This document shows positions 17,292 through 25,878 of a DNA stretch of 64,000 nt, in pieces. Position 1 is the first letter of the stretch; each line of letters begins with the position of its first letter. The notes beneath the pieces were generated by a model. The model searched no databases and was not told the origin of the DNA. It saw nothing but the letters and a program-made list of their open reading frames with translations. A program made the translations under genes and the position numbers. Source of the stretch: CAXBMB01 sp963976695 (GTDB lineage Bacteria > Pseudomonadota > Alphaproteobacteria > Kiloniellales > DSM-21159); NCBI GenBank assembly GCA_963976695.1, contig CAXBMB010000015.1, positions 1-64,000 of the forward strand. Direction: 5' to 3'.

Positions 17292-17825
17292 TCAACCTTT
17301 CCGAGTGGCGAGCCGCAGGCCCGTTTTCTTGAGAATGCGCTTGGAATAGAGCACGTCATGCGCGCGACAGGCCCGACCCAGCAGCCGCGCGACCGCCTGG
17401 CGTTTGTCTTCCACTTCCTGGCGGTCCTGGCCGTGCAGCATGGCAAAGAGGTTGTAGGGCCAGTGCGGCAGGGATCTCGGTCGGCGATAACAGTGGCTGA
17501 CAAAGGCCAGCGCGCCGACGCGCGGCCCCAGGTCGGCGATTCGATCGTCGGCCACATCCCAGACGGTCATGCCGTTGGCGCCGGTGCCCAGCGCATAGTG
17601 GTTGGGCACCACGCCAATCCGCCGAACCACGCCGAGCTCCAGCAGCCGCGTCAGCCGGGCGATCACTTCGGCCTCGTCGCAGCCCACCGTTTGCGCCACC
17701 GCGGCGTAGGGGCGCGGCACCAGGGGCAGGCCGGACTGGGTGGCCGCGACGAGGCGCCGGTCGAGCTGGTCCAGCGGCCGGGGGCGCTCTACAGCCGTCG
17801 CACGCGGGGGGGCGGGGGGTGTCAT
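17292..17825 (-). CDS. nirH: NirH, siroheme decarboxylase subunit
   Basis: A 177-residue Lrp/AsnC-like protein with an N-terminal winged helix (LVPRPYAAVAQTVGCDEAEVIARLTRL) and a C-terminal RAM-like fold. The terminal LYSKRILKKTGLR matches the NirD/NirH branch. NirDL, G and H together decarboxylate siroheme to 12,18-didecarboxysiroheme. It overlaps nirG by four bases (ATGA). Confidence 0.88.
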   Translation of the reverse strand: MTPPAPPRATAVERPRPLDQLDRRLVAATQSGLPLVPRPYAAVAQTVGCDEAEVIARLTRLLELGVVRRIGVVPNHYALGTGANGMTVWDVADDRIADLGPRVGALAFVSHCYRRPRSLPHWPYNLFAMLHGQDRQEVEDKRQAVARLLGRACRAHDVLYSKRILKKTGLRLATRKG

Positions 17826-18316
17826 GCCGTCACCTTCAAGCCGATGAAAAACTCTTCTTCCTTGGGAAAGAGATGCACCTCAATGCCGCATTCCTGTTCA
17901 ATGATCCGGGCGGTTTGTTCGATCTGCGCCGGCCGTTCGACGGCCAAGACGAACCACATGTTGAGGTGATGGGCGCGTTCATAGTTATGGGCCACCTCCC
18001 GGTGCGCATTGACTTTGGTCAGGACCGTGGAAAATTGCGCCGGCGGGACGCTCATGGCGCAGAGGCAAAAGGCGCCGCCCAATTTCTCCGCGTCGAACAG
18101 CGGACCGAAGCGGGTCAGGACGCCGCGCGCCAGCAAGGCGCCGATGCGCTCGATCACTTGGCTTTCGCTGAGCCCCAGGCTTTCCCCCACCGCCCGATAG
18201 GGGGTGACGGTAAGCGGAAAGCCGCCTTGCAGGCTGTTGATCAGCAGCTTGTCCAGGGGATCGAGGGGCTGGGGCTTCTGGCGTGGCGGTCGACCGGGTT
18301 TGGCTGGGAAGGTCAT
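17822..18316 (-). CDS. nirG: NirG (or NirL-like) siroheme decarboxylase subunit
   Basis: A 164-residue Lrp-like protein starting at the ATG at 18316, which overlaps the nirDL stop as ATGA. The longer upstream frame is antisense-type noise. It has the family helix-turn-helix (LTVTPYRAVGESLGLSESQVIERIGALLARG) and the HNYERAHHLNMWFVLA strand found in the NirG/NirL branch, where His residues take part in decarboxylation. Which of the two names fits best cannot be settled from sequence alone. Gene order favours nirG. Confidence 0.82.
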   Translation of the reverse strand: MTFPAKPGRPPRQKPQPLDPLDKLLINSLQGGFPLTVTPYRAVGESLGLSESQVIERIGALLARGVLTRFGPLFDAEKLGGAFCLCAMSVPPAQFSTVLTKVNAHREVAHNYERAHHLNMWFVLAVERPAQIEQTARIIEQECGIEVHLFPKEEEFFIGLKVTA

Positions 18317-19317
18317 GCCGTCCTCCTCGTTTTTCCCAACAGCGCGCCGGTTTGCTTGAAGCAGCGCAGGCTGTAGAGGATGTCCGAGCGCGCGCCGGTC
18401 AGTTCGGGCAGCGCCGTGGTTTTGGCGATGACCTGCTGCGCCTGCTCGCGGGTTTTGGCGTGCACCATGGCGTAGAGATTGAACGGCCAATGCAGCTTGT
18501 CGCGGCGGCGCTGATAGCACAGCGTCACGCCGGGCAGCGCGGCCAGGCGTTGGCCCGCCGCCGCCATCTGATGGTCGGGCAGATCCCAGACCAGCATGGC
18601 GTTGGCGCGCCACCCCAGGGCCCGATGGCGGACCACCACGCCGAAGCGCGAGATCACGCCGGTTCGGCAAAGCGCGTCGAGCTGGCGCAGGACAGCCGCT
18701 TCCTCCGTTCCCAGTTCGACCGCCAGCTGTTGGTAGGGCCGTGGGGTCAGCGGCAGGCCTTGCGCGACCAGATCCAGCAGTTGGCGCGCGCCGGCGTCGA
18801 GCGGTCGGCGAACGGCGGCCGTGCGGGCCCTTGGCTTGCCCGCCTGGCCGCGCAGGGAAAACCCCAGGTCGAGATGGAAAGCCCGCTCCATCGGCAGGTC
18901 CAGAAGCGGCAAGCCGCTGCGCTGCGTGATGCGCGCCAGCGTGGCGGACAGATGATCGCGGTCCGGGCCGGTGGCGACGAACCAAAGGTTCCAGCGGTTT
19001 TCGCGGTGATAGTTGTGGTTGACGCCGGCCTCGGCATTGACCAGGCGGGCGACCCGCGCCAGCTGCGCTTCGGGAACGGCCAACGCGGCCAGGGTGGAGA
19101 CCCCGACGCTGTTGGGGCGCACCACCGCGCCGATGCGCGAGATGGCGGCCCGGCGGGAAAGGTGTGTCAAGCGCGTCAGGACGTCCGCTTCATCCAGGTC
19201 GAGCCGTTGCGCAAGATTGGCGAAGGGGCGCGACGTCAGAGGAAAATTGCGCTGCCACTCATCCAACAATCTCATGTCCAGGGCATCAAGGGGGGCGCAA
19301 GCCTGAGCGGAGAGCAT
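18313..19317 (-). CDS. nirDL: NirDL fusion, siroheme decarboxylase
   Basis: A 334-residue protein consisting of two Lrp-like halves in one chain. Residues 1-150 are L-type (NHNYHRENRWNLWFVATG) and residues 170-334 are D-type (LCYQRRRDKLHWPFNLYAMVH and LYSLRCFKQTG). A natural NirDL fusion is known from some denitrifiers. With NirG and NirH it performs the first d1-specific step, decarboxylation of siroheme. It follows nirF with three bases between genes. Confidence 0.9.
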   Translation of the reverse strand: MLSAQACAPLDALDMRLLDEWQRNFPLTSRPFANLAQRLDLDEADVLTRLTHLSRRAAISRIGAVVRPNSVGVSTLAALAVPEAQLARVARLVNAEAGVNHNYHRENRWNLWFVATGPDRDHLSATLARITQRSGLPLLDLPMERAFHLDLGFSLRGQAGKPRARTAAVRRPLDAGARQLLDLVAQGLPLTPRPYQQLAVELGTEEAAVLRQLDALCRTGVISRFGVVVRHRALGWRANAMLVWDLPDHQMAAAGQRLAALPGVTLCYQRRRDKLHWPFNLYAMVHAKTREQAQQVIAKTTALPELTGARSDILYSLRCFKQTGALLGKTRRTA

Positions 19318-19320
19318 GGC

Positions 19321-20559
19321 TTAAAGCCCGATGCGGTGCGCGCGCGCGGTGAAGAAAATGCCGCTGGGGCTTTGCGCCGGCAGGTCGCCCAGCTTTTCAA
19401 AGCTTCGCGCGTCGTAGATGTCGACGCGGTTTTCGTCGCGCACGGAAATCCAGACTTCGCGCCCGCGCGGGGTGAATTCCATGTGCAGCGTCGCCTTGCC
19501 GGGCTTGAACTGGTGAATGACCTTTGCGCTGGGCACGTCGATCACCTGGATGGTGTCGTTCAAGGGGTGGGCGAAGTTGACCCAAACTTGACGGCCGTCG
19601 GGGCGGGCGACGGCAAAGACCGGCTGGCCATGGGTGGGCACCCGCGCGACTTCCTTTAAGCTGCGCGAATCGACGATCAGCACCTCGTGGTGGCCGACGG
19701 CGGGCAGGACAAAGCGGTCGCCCGCCTGGGCCCAGCCTTCCAGATGGGGCATTTTGTAGACCGGCAGCTTGGGATCCTTTTTGCCATAGGACGGCAGGAT
19801 TCGCTGGGGTTGGGGACTGCTCTGCCAGAGGTCGAGCGCGCTCAGCCCGTCCTCGCCGAACAGCCCGGCGATATAGCGGCGGCCATCGCCGGTGATCAGG
19901 CCGTCATAGGGAAAGGCCCCGATGCCGGTGATTTTCTGGATGGTCGGCCGGTCGGCGCGGGAAAAATCGGCGATCCAGGTTTCGCCAGCGTCCCAGAGGG
20001 TGAAAACGAAGCGCCGACCCGGCGCGTCCACCAAGCCGATCACTTTCGAGCGCTTGCCCTGGTCGCCAAAATTAGCGGGAAGGTCGGCGACCGGGGACAA
20101 GTCCTTCGCATTGAAGACGCGCACTCCGCCGGGCACGTAGTTCGATACGGCGATCAGAGCGCCGTCATCGGAAATCGCGCCGCCGATGGCGTTGCCGGCC
20201 TGGAGGATCCGAATGTCGATGCGGGCGGTCAGAAGATCGACTTTGGTCAAGCCGCCGTCGCGGCCGAAAACATAGGCGTAGCGCTCGTCCCTGGAAAACA
20301 CCACCGAGGCGTGGGAGAGATCTCCCAGCCCCTCCACCCGGTTCAGCACCTCGCGTTGCGTGCTGTTGACGATCAACAGGGATCCGGTGGCCCGTTCAAT
20401 CACCACGCCCAGGTCGCCCGTGCCGCGCAGCGGAAGCTCGGCCGCCTTGGAGTCGGCGATGTTGAAAACCATCGCGATGGTCACGGCGGTTAGAATCAGG
20501 AAAAGCAGCAGGCCATGCAAAAGCAGGTTCCGGTTGGCTTTTCGGCCTTTTGGCTTCAC
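19321..20559 (-). CDS. nirF: NirF, heme d1 biosynthesis/insertion protein
   Basis: A 412-residue protein from the GTG at 20559, preceded by AAAGGAG at seven bases and overlapping the nirC stop as GTGA. The in-frame ATG at 20595 would overlap nirC by 40 bases and has no such site. An N-terminal membrane anchor (LLLHGLLLFLILTAVTIAMVF) leads to a periplasmic d1-type propeller with repeats such as FTPRGREVWISVRDENRVDIYD. It lacks a CxxCH. NirF is essential for d1 formation and interacts with NirN and NirS. Confidence 0.92.
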   Translation of the reverse strand: MKPKGRKANRNLLLHGLLLFLILTAVTIAMVFNIADSKAAELPLRGTGDLGVVIERATGSLLIVNSTQREVLNRVEGLGDLSHASVVFSRDERYAYVFGRDGGLTKVDLLTARIDIRILQAGNAIGGAISDDGALIAVSNYVPGGVRVFNAKDLSPVADLPANFGDQGKRSKVIGLVDAPGRRFVFTLWDAGETWIADFSRADRPTIQKITGIGAFPYDGLITGDGRRYIAGLFGEDGLSALDLWQSSPQPQRILPSYGKKDPKLPVYKMPHLEGWAQAGDRFVLPAVGHHEVLIVDSRSLKEVARVPTHGQPVFAVARPDGRQVWVNFAHPLNDTIQVIDVPSAKVIHQFKPGKATLHMEFTPRGREVWISVRDENRVDIYDARSFEKLGDLPAQSPSGIFFTARAHRIGL

Positions 20560-21005
20560 GGTTTTTCTCCTTTCAACAGGTAGTGGGCGATCCACAGGGC
20601 GTCGGCCTCGCTGAGCAGGGGACGCCAGGGCGGCATGGCCCGGTCGGGCACGCCGTCAAGGATAATCTGGGCCAGGGTTTCGGGATCGCTGCCGGCCAAC
20701 GTCAGCGGCCGCAGATCCGGGCCAAGTCCCCCCTTGAGGGTCATGCCATGGCAGGAGCCACAGTCCTGCCGCACCAGGTTTTCCAGTTCGGCGGCCCGCT
20801 GTGGCGAGGGCCGGGGCGCGGCGAGCGCACCGGTCTGGGCCAGGGTGTGGGCCAGGGTGTCGCCGGCAAGCAGGTTCTCGGTCGCCACGGGCGCAGGTGG
20901 CGGATTTCCGGTCGCCAGGCGCAGCGAGACCCAGGCGGCCAAACCCACCAGGCCAAGCGCCACAGCCAGTTGGCGGCGGGGCCGGGGCGCGTCGCCGCTA
21001 GACAC
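20556..21005 (-). CDS. nirC: NirC, monoheme c-type cytochrome
   Basis: A 149-residue cytochrome with an N-terminal hydrophobic anchor (LAVALGLVGLAAWVSLRLA), one CGSCH heme motif near residue 83 and a Met ligand in RAMPPW. NirC can donate electrons to NirS and is required for full d1 assembly in other denitrifiers. The start overlaps the end of nirE by eight bases. Confidence 0.88.
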   Translation of the reverse strand: MSSGDAPRPRRQLAVALGLVGLAAWVSLRLATGNPPPAPVATENLLAGDTLAHTLAQTGALAAPRPSPQRAAELENLVRQDCGSCHGMTLKGGLGPDLRPLTLAGSDPETLAQIILDGVPDRAMPPWRPLLSEADALWIAHYLLKGEKP

Positions 21006-21843
21006 GCAGCGGCTCGCGCGCCGGCCCCGGATCCGGATCGCGGTGGCGCGCCTTGGCGCGGCCCGACGGGTCGGCGTCCGCGTCCGGCCGCGCCTCCAGC
21101 TTGGGTCGGGAAAGGCTGTCGTAAAGCCCGGCCACGGCGCCGATGATAAAAAGCACCGGCCCGGCGAACGCGGCTTCCTTGGCGTCGCGGGGCAGTTGGT
21201 TCAGGCTGGTTCTGAGACGCCGCTCCTGCGGCGTGGTGCCGTTGTTGACGGCCAGCACCGGGGTTTGGACCGGCAGGCCGTGCGCGATCAGTTCGTCGCT
21301 GATTTGGGCGATGTTGGCGGCCCCCATGTAGATCACCAAGGTGGTCTCGCTGTCGGCCAGCCCGGCCCAATCCAGGTCCAGCGGCGCGTCTTCGCGGCAG
21401 TGGCCGGTGACATAGCGGACCCCGGTGGCCAGTCCACGGTGGGTCAGGGGCACCCCCAGGCTGGCGGCGCAGCCCTGGGCTGCGGTGATCCCCGGGGCAA
21501 CCTGGTAGGCGATGCCCGCCTTGTTCAGCGCCGCCGATTCTTCCGAACCGCGTCCGAAGATGAAGGGGTCGCCGCCTTTCAGCCGCACCACCGTCAGGCC
21601 CTTGTTGGCCTGCTCCACCAGAATGGCGTTGATCTGTTGTTGCGGCACCGCGTGGCGTTGAGGCTGCTTGCCGACGAAAATGCGCTGCGCGTGCGGCGGG
21701 GCCAAAGCGAGCACCTCCGACGACACCAGGCGGTCATAAACCAGCACGTCGGCCTGACCGATCATCCGTGCGGCCTTGAGGGTAAGAAGTTCGGGATCGC
21801 CCGGACCCGCGCCCACAAGAAAAACCGTACCTGTCTTTATCAT
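20998..21843 (-). CDS. nirE: NirE, uroporphyrinogen-III C-methyltransferase
   Basis: A 281-residue SUMT. Start is the ATG at 21843 (MIKTGTVFLVGAGPGDPELLTL), with GAGGTG just upstream. The frame continues upstream without similarity. Family motifs: VGAGPGDPELLTLKA, VRLKGGDPFIFGRGSEE, and YQVAPGITAA. It makes precorrin-2, the entry compound to siroheme and heme d1. The C-terminal 30 residues are charged and Pro-rich and exceed the usual SUMT length. It lies between nirS and nirC, as in nirSE-type operons. Confidence 0.93.
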   Translation of the reverse strand: MIKTGTVFLVGAGPGDPELLTLKAARMIGQADVLVYDRLVSSEVLALAPPHAQRIFVGKQPQRHAVPQQQINAILVEQANKGLTVVRLKGGDPFIFGRGSEESAALNKAGIAYQVAPGITAAQGCAASLGVPLTHRGLATGVRYVTGHCREDAPLDLDWAGLADSETTLVIYMGAANIAQISDELIAHGLPVQTPVLAVNNGTTPQERRLRTSLNQLPRDAKEAAFAGPVLFIIGAVAGLYDSLSRPKLEARPDADADPSGRAKARHRDPDPGPAREPLRV

Positions 21844-21928
21844 GACCACCTCAATTGCTGGGTGTGGGGCGTGGGACGGCGGCTTGGTCGCGAGGCGGCA
21901 AAGCAGCCGATTGGCGTTGCTGGCGGGG

Positions 21929-21973
21929 GAAAAGCGGCGCCGCCTTTCAAGGTGTCGAGCCGCGCCGCTTTTC
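21929..21973 (-). terminator. Hairpin between nirS and nirE (attenuator or processing site)
   Basis: A perfect 12-bp inverted repeat, GAAAAGCGGCGC (21929-21940) and GCGCCGCTTTTC (21962-21973), directly follows nirS on its transcribed strand. The T-rich end of the stem resembles an intrinsic terminator without a long U tract. Partial termination here would leave more nirS than downstream biosynthetic mRNA. Confidence 0.6.
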
Positions 21974-21988
21974 TTTTGCAATCAAGCG

Positions 21989-23734
21989 TCAGTACACATC
22001 GTTGCGCGTGTTGAAGACGTTGAACTTGCCGGTTGGCGTAACGATGCGCTCATCCTTGATGAGAGCCTTCATTTTCAAGGTCTTGTCGTCGACCACGACA
22101 ATCGCCGATTCCTTGTCTTTGGCGTTCCAGATGGAGAACCAGACCTCGTTGCCCTCCTGGTTGTATTCACCCTGGACAACGCGCGGTTGACCGTCGGTGA
22201 TGCCCGCCCATTCGATCAGCGGAAGCTGAACGTATTCCGGGCTTTCCTGATCCATTTCCGAGATGTTGAAGACCGCGACGGAGCCGGAGGTTTCGGCGTC
22301 CGGGTTCAACGGCGCATCGACATAGAGATGGTTGGACTTGGGGTGGGTTTTTACAAACAGCGACCCGCCGCCCAGGGCTTCCAGCTGCTGCACCACTTTC
22401 CAGGCCGAGTCAGGATGTTCTTTCGGGTCGGTGCCGATCAAGGCGACCGTTTCGTCACCCAGGTGGGACGTCGCCCAGACCGGACCGTATTTGGGGTGAT
22501 CGAAGTTGGCGCCCCGACCGGGATGGGGGGTGACCCCCTGGGTGTCGATCAAGGTCACCAGCTTGCTCTCCTTGGTGTCGACCACGGCGACCTTGTTTCG
22601 CGCGTTGGCGGCGACGAGGAAGTAGCGTCCGGTGCTGTCGAACCCACCGTCATGCAGGAAGCGTTCGGCTTCGATCGAGGTCACCGTCAGGTTGTCGATG
22701 TCCTGGTAGTTGACCAGCTGAATGAAGCCGGTTTCCTTAACATTGACGACAAATTCCGGCTTGTAGTGAGACGCGGCGATGGAGGCCACCCGCGGCTCGG
22801 GATGGAATTCCTGGGTGTCGTAGGTCATGCCGCGGGTGGAGATCACCTTGAGCGGCTCCAGGGTTGACCCGTCCATCAGCACGTATTGGGGCGGCCAGTA
22901 AGCGCCGGCGATGGCGTACTTGTCTTCCCAGCCCTTGAACTTTGAGGTTTCCACCGAGCGGGCTTCCATGCCGATCTTCATCTCCGCCACCGTGGCGGGC
23001 GGATCCATGAAGAGGTCGACCATGGTCAGCTTGGCATCGCGGCCGATGGTGTAGAGGTAGCGGCCGGACGCCGACATGCGCGAGATATGGACCGCATAGC
23101 CGGTATCCAGGATGCGGACGATTTTTTTGCTCTTGCCGTCGATTAGCGCCACCTTGCCAGCGTCCCGCAAGGTCACGGAGAAGAGATTGTCGATGTCGAG
23201 ATCGTTCTGCTTGGTGGTCGGGCGGTCCTTGACCCGCACCAGCACCTTCCAGGTCTTCTTGATTTCGGCCAGTCCGAATTCCGGCGGCTGCGGCGGCTCG
23301 GTCAGCAGATACCGCGCCATCATATCGACCTGCGCTTCACTCAGATCCCCGGAGGTGCCCCAGTTGGGCATGCCGGCGGGGGAGCCGTAGGTGATAAAGT
23401 CGCGCAGATATTCGTAACCGTAGTCCTTGGTGATGTCGGTGGTCAGCGGCTTTCCGGTTGCGCCTTTGCGCAACACGCCGTGACAGCCGGCGCAACGCTC
23501 AAAATAGAGCTGCTTGGCCTGCTCGAACTCCTCAGCCGAGATGATGGGATCTTCGGGCTTGCGGCCCGGGATCTCCATCTTCAAGGCCCCCAGGGTATTG
23601 AGACTGGGGTTGTATTGGGCGGAGGGCGAATTGGTGTGGTCCTCGGCGGCAAAACCGAAACCGCCGACCAAGGAAAGAGGGGCGATGACGCTGGTGATCA
23701 GCGCCGCCGTTTTTAATTTTGAAAGATAGGTCAT
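21989..23734 (-). CDS. nirS: NirS, cytochrome cd1 nitrite reductase
   Basis: A 581-residue periplasmic enzyme reducing nitrite to NO. It has a signal peptide (MTYLSKLKTAALITSVIAPLSLVGG...), a cytochrome c domain with CAGCH near residue 81 and a Met in the AGMPNW segment. The d1 propeller carries the catalytic His environments VASIAASHYKPEFVV and HPGRGANFDHPKYGPVWATSHLG. The ATG at 23734 has GGAG about twelve bases upstream. An FNR-type box lies 70 bases before the start, giving class II promoter spacing. First gene of the nirSECF(DL)GHJN-cbiX operon. Confidence 0.98.
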   Translation of the reverse strand: MTYLSKLKTAALITSVIAPLSLVGGFGFAAEDHTNSPSAQYNPSLNTLGALKMEIPGRKPEDPIISAEEFEQAKQLYFERCAGCHGVLRKGATGKPLTTDITKDYGYEYLRDFITYGSPAGMPNWGTSGDLSEAQVDMMARYLLTEPPQPPEFGLAEIKKTWKVLVRVKDRPTTKQNDLDIDNLFSVTLRDAGKVALIDGKSKKIVRILDTGYAVHISRMSASGRYLYTIGRDAKLTMVDLFMDPPATVAEMKIGMEARSVETSKFKGWEDKYAIAGAYWPPQYVLMDGSTLEPLKVISTRGMTYDTQEFHPEPRVASIAASHYKPEFVVNVKETGFIQLVNYQDIDNLTVTSIEAERFLHDGGFDSTGRYFLVAANARNKVAVVDTKESKLVTLIDTQGVTPHPGRGANFDHPKYGPVWATSHLGDETVALIGTDPKEHPDSAWKVVQQLEALGGGSLFVKTHPKSNHLYVDAPLNPDAETSGSVAVFNISEMDQESPEYVQLPLIEWAGITDGQPRVVQGEYNQEGNEVWFSIWNAKDKESAIVVVDDKTLKMKALIKDERIVTPTGKFNVFNTRNDVY

Positions 23735-23797
23735 TACAGGTTGACTCCGAACAGTCGTGAGGCCTGCGGATAAAACCCTACTTTCGCTAGGGGCTCC

Positions 23798-23811
23798 TTG
23801 ATAAATGTCAA
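23798..23811 (-). promoter_or_regulatory. FNR/Dnr box of the nirS promoter
   Basis: TTGAT-AAAT-GTCAA lies in the 321-bp AT-rich nirS-norC spacer. With the box at -41.5, transcription would begin near 23763, with TTTTAT as a -10-like element and a 29-base leader. The rest of the spacer, 23812-23957, is AT-rich and shows no gene. Confidence 0.8.
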
Positions 23812-23957
23812 GTTTCTCAACTGGTTAATGCGACAATATCGCACAGTTCAAAAAACTAACTCACTGAAAAGACAGACAGAAATTTACTTTAATTATTTTT
23901 AATCTTGCCGAGATTGGGCTCGGACGCCGTCATTGAGCGCCTTGGCGGCGGGTAAAC

Positions 23958-23971
23958 TTGACTTTTGTTAA
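23958..23971 (+). promoter_or_regulatory. Degenerate FNR/Dnr box of the norC promoter
   Basis: TTGAC-TTTT-GTTAA keeps the spacing but has a weaker right half-site than the nirS box. Its centre is about 91 bases before the norC ATG, which would leave a 50-base leader in class II geometry. The weaker match could make nor respond to higher regulator activity than nir. Confidence 0.6.
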
Positions 23972-24055
23972 GGTGATTTCCGGGCCCGTTCGCTCTGTTA
24001 GGACGCTGGGGAACGAGATTCCATCACGGCCAAAATCCTATAGGGGGAGATTTCC

Positions 24056-24508
24056 ATGAGCGAAGTCATGACGAAATCCATGGCCCGCAACATTTTCTAC
24101 GGCGGGTCGCTTTTTTTTCTCGTCATCTTCGTCGGCCTCACGATCGACAGCCACTTCTACATCGTGAACGAATCGACGGACAAAGAAGGACTGACCAAAA
24201 GCGTCGTCCTGGGGAAAAGCGTTTGGGAAGATAACGCGTGCATCGACTGCCACACCATTTTGGGTGAAGGGGCCTATTTCGCGCCGGAACTGGGCAACGT
24301 ATGGGTCCGCTTCGGCGGCAAGGACGACCCGGAAAGCGCGCGCGTGGCGCTGAAGGACTGGATGAAAAGTCAGCCGTCGGGGATCGAGGGGCGCCGACAG
24401 ATGCCTCAGTTCAACCTGACTGAAGAAGAGCTTGAGGGGCTGGTCGATTTCCTCGAGTGGACCAGTCGCATCAATACCCAGGGGTGGCCGCCAAACGAGG
24501 CGGGTTGA
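24056..24508 (+). CDS. norC: NorC, cytochrome c subunit of nitric oxide reductase
   Basis: A 150-residue membrane-anchored cytochrome. One helix (IFYGGSLFFLVIFVGLTI) is followed by a periplasmic domain with CIDCH at residues 62-66 and the HTILGEGAYFAPEL segment conserved in NorC. A Met ligand is in RRQMPQF. The ribosome site is GGGGGAG. It donates electrons to NorB, whose gene begins 19 bases later. Confidence 0.97.
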   Translation: MSEVMTKSMARNIFYGGSLFFLVIFVGLTIDSHFYIVNESTDKEGLTKSVVLGKSVWEDNACIDCHTILGEGAYFAPELGNVWVRFGGKDDPESARVALKDWMKSQPSGIEGRRQMPQFNLTEEELEGLVDFLEWTSRINTQGWPPNEAG

Positions 24509-24527
24509 ACAGGAAGGAAACAGACCT

Positions 24528-25871
24528 ATGAAATATAAAACGCAGAAGATCGCGTACTACTACTTCCTGGCAGCCATCATCCTCTTTGCCCTGCAGGTTA
24601 CCGTGGGGCTGGTTGCCGGTTATGTTTACGTCGATCCGAATTTTCTCAGCGAACTGGTGCCGTTTAACATCCTTCGCATGATCCACACCAATGCGCTTAT
24701 CGTCTGGTTGATTCTGGGCTTCTTCGGCGCCGCCTATTTCCTCATACCCGAGGAAGCCGATCGCGAGATTCACTCGCCGATGTTGGCTTACCTGCAACTC
24801 GGCATCATGATTGTCGGGGCCTTGGGCGCGGTCATTGGCTATCTTTTCGGCATCCACGAAGGCCGGGAGTTCCTTGAGCAGCCGCTCTGGGTCAAGCTGG
24901 GCATTATCGTGGCGGCGCTGATCTTCCTCTTCAACGTTTCGATGACCGTGTTGAAGGGGCGCAAGACCGCCATCACCAACATCTTGCTGCTGGGCCTGTG
25001 GGGTCTGGCGATTTTCTTCCTCTTTTCCCTCTACAATCCCTCAAACCTCAGTCTCGACAAGATGTACTGGTGGTATGTGGTCCATCTCTGGGTCGAGGGC
25101 GTGTGGGAACTGATTATGGCCTCCATTCTGGCCTATCTCATGCTCAAGTTGACCGGCGTCGACCGTGAGGTGGTGGAAAAATGGCTCTATGTCATCGTCG
25201 CGACGGCGCTGTTTTCCGGCCTGTTGGGCACGGGTCACCACTACTTCTGGATCGGCACGCCCGGGTACTGGAAGTGGGTCGGTTCGATCTTCTCGGTCTT
25301 TGAAGTGGTGCCCTTCTTCGCCATGATGGCCTTTGCCTTCACCATGGTCTGGAAGGGAAGCCGCGAGCACCCCAACAAGGCCGCGCTGCTGTGGTCGCTG
25401 GGCTGCGCCACCCTGGCGTTCTTCGGCGCGGGCGTCTGGGGCTTCATGCACACCCTGCACGGCATCAACTTCTACACCCACGGCACGCAGATCACCGCGG
25501 CCCACGGGCACCTGGCGTTCTTCGGCGCCTACGTGGCCTTGAACCTGGCGATCTTTACCTACGCCTTCCCGCTGTTGCGGGGTAGGGATCCCTACAACCA
25601 GGTCATCAACATGGGCAGTTTCTGGCTGATGTCCGGCGGCATGGTCTTCATGACCTTCACCTTGACCTTCGCCGGAACCATCCAAGTTCAGCTCCAGCGG
25701 GTTAATGGCGAGTATTTCATGGATGTCCAGGAGCAGTTGGCGCTGTTCTATTGGATGCGCCTGGGCTCGGGTGTGGCGGTGGTGTTGGGCGCTTTGCTCT
25801 TCATCTACGCCGTGCTGGGTCCGGTACGGAAGGAACTGATCTCCCGCGGCGTAGCCGCAGCGGCAGAGTGA
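24528..25871 (+). CDS. norB: NorB, catalytic subunit of nitric oxide reductase
   Basis: A 447-residue, twelve-helix protein reducing 2 NO to N2O. Start is the ATG at 24528 (MKYKTQKIAYYYF), with AGGAAGGA upstream; the longer frame lies over norC. Heme and FeB ligands are visible in IHTNALIVWL, VHLWVEGVWELI (the His and Glu of the FeB site), GHHYFWIG and HGTQITAAHGHLAFFGAY. Short cNorB length (no quinol-oxidising N-terminal extension) agrees with the adjacent norC. Confidence 0.98.
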   Translation: MKYKTQKIAYYYFLAAIILFALQVTVGLVAGYVYVDPNFLSELVPFNILRMIHTNALIVWLILGFFGAAYFLIPEEADREIHSPMLAYLQLGIMIVGALGAVIGYLFGIHEGREFLEQPLWVKLGIIVAALIFLFNVSMTVLKGRKTAITNILLLGLWGLAIFFLFSLYNPSNLSLDKMYWWYVVHLWVEGVWELIMASILAYLMLKLTGVDREVVEKWLYVIVATALFSGLLGTGHHYFWIGTPGYWKWVGSIFSVFEVVPFFAMMAFAFTMVWKGSREHPNKAALLWSLGCATLAFFGAGVWGFMHTLHGINFYTHGTQITAAHGHLAFFGAYVALNLAIFTYAFPLLRGRDPYNQVINMGSFWLMSGGMVFMTFTLTFAGTIQVQLQRVNGEYFMDVQEQLALFYWMRLGSGVAVVLGALLFIYAVLGPVRKELISRGVAAAAE

Positions 25872-25878
25872 GGCAGCT

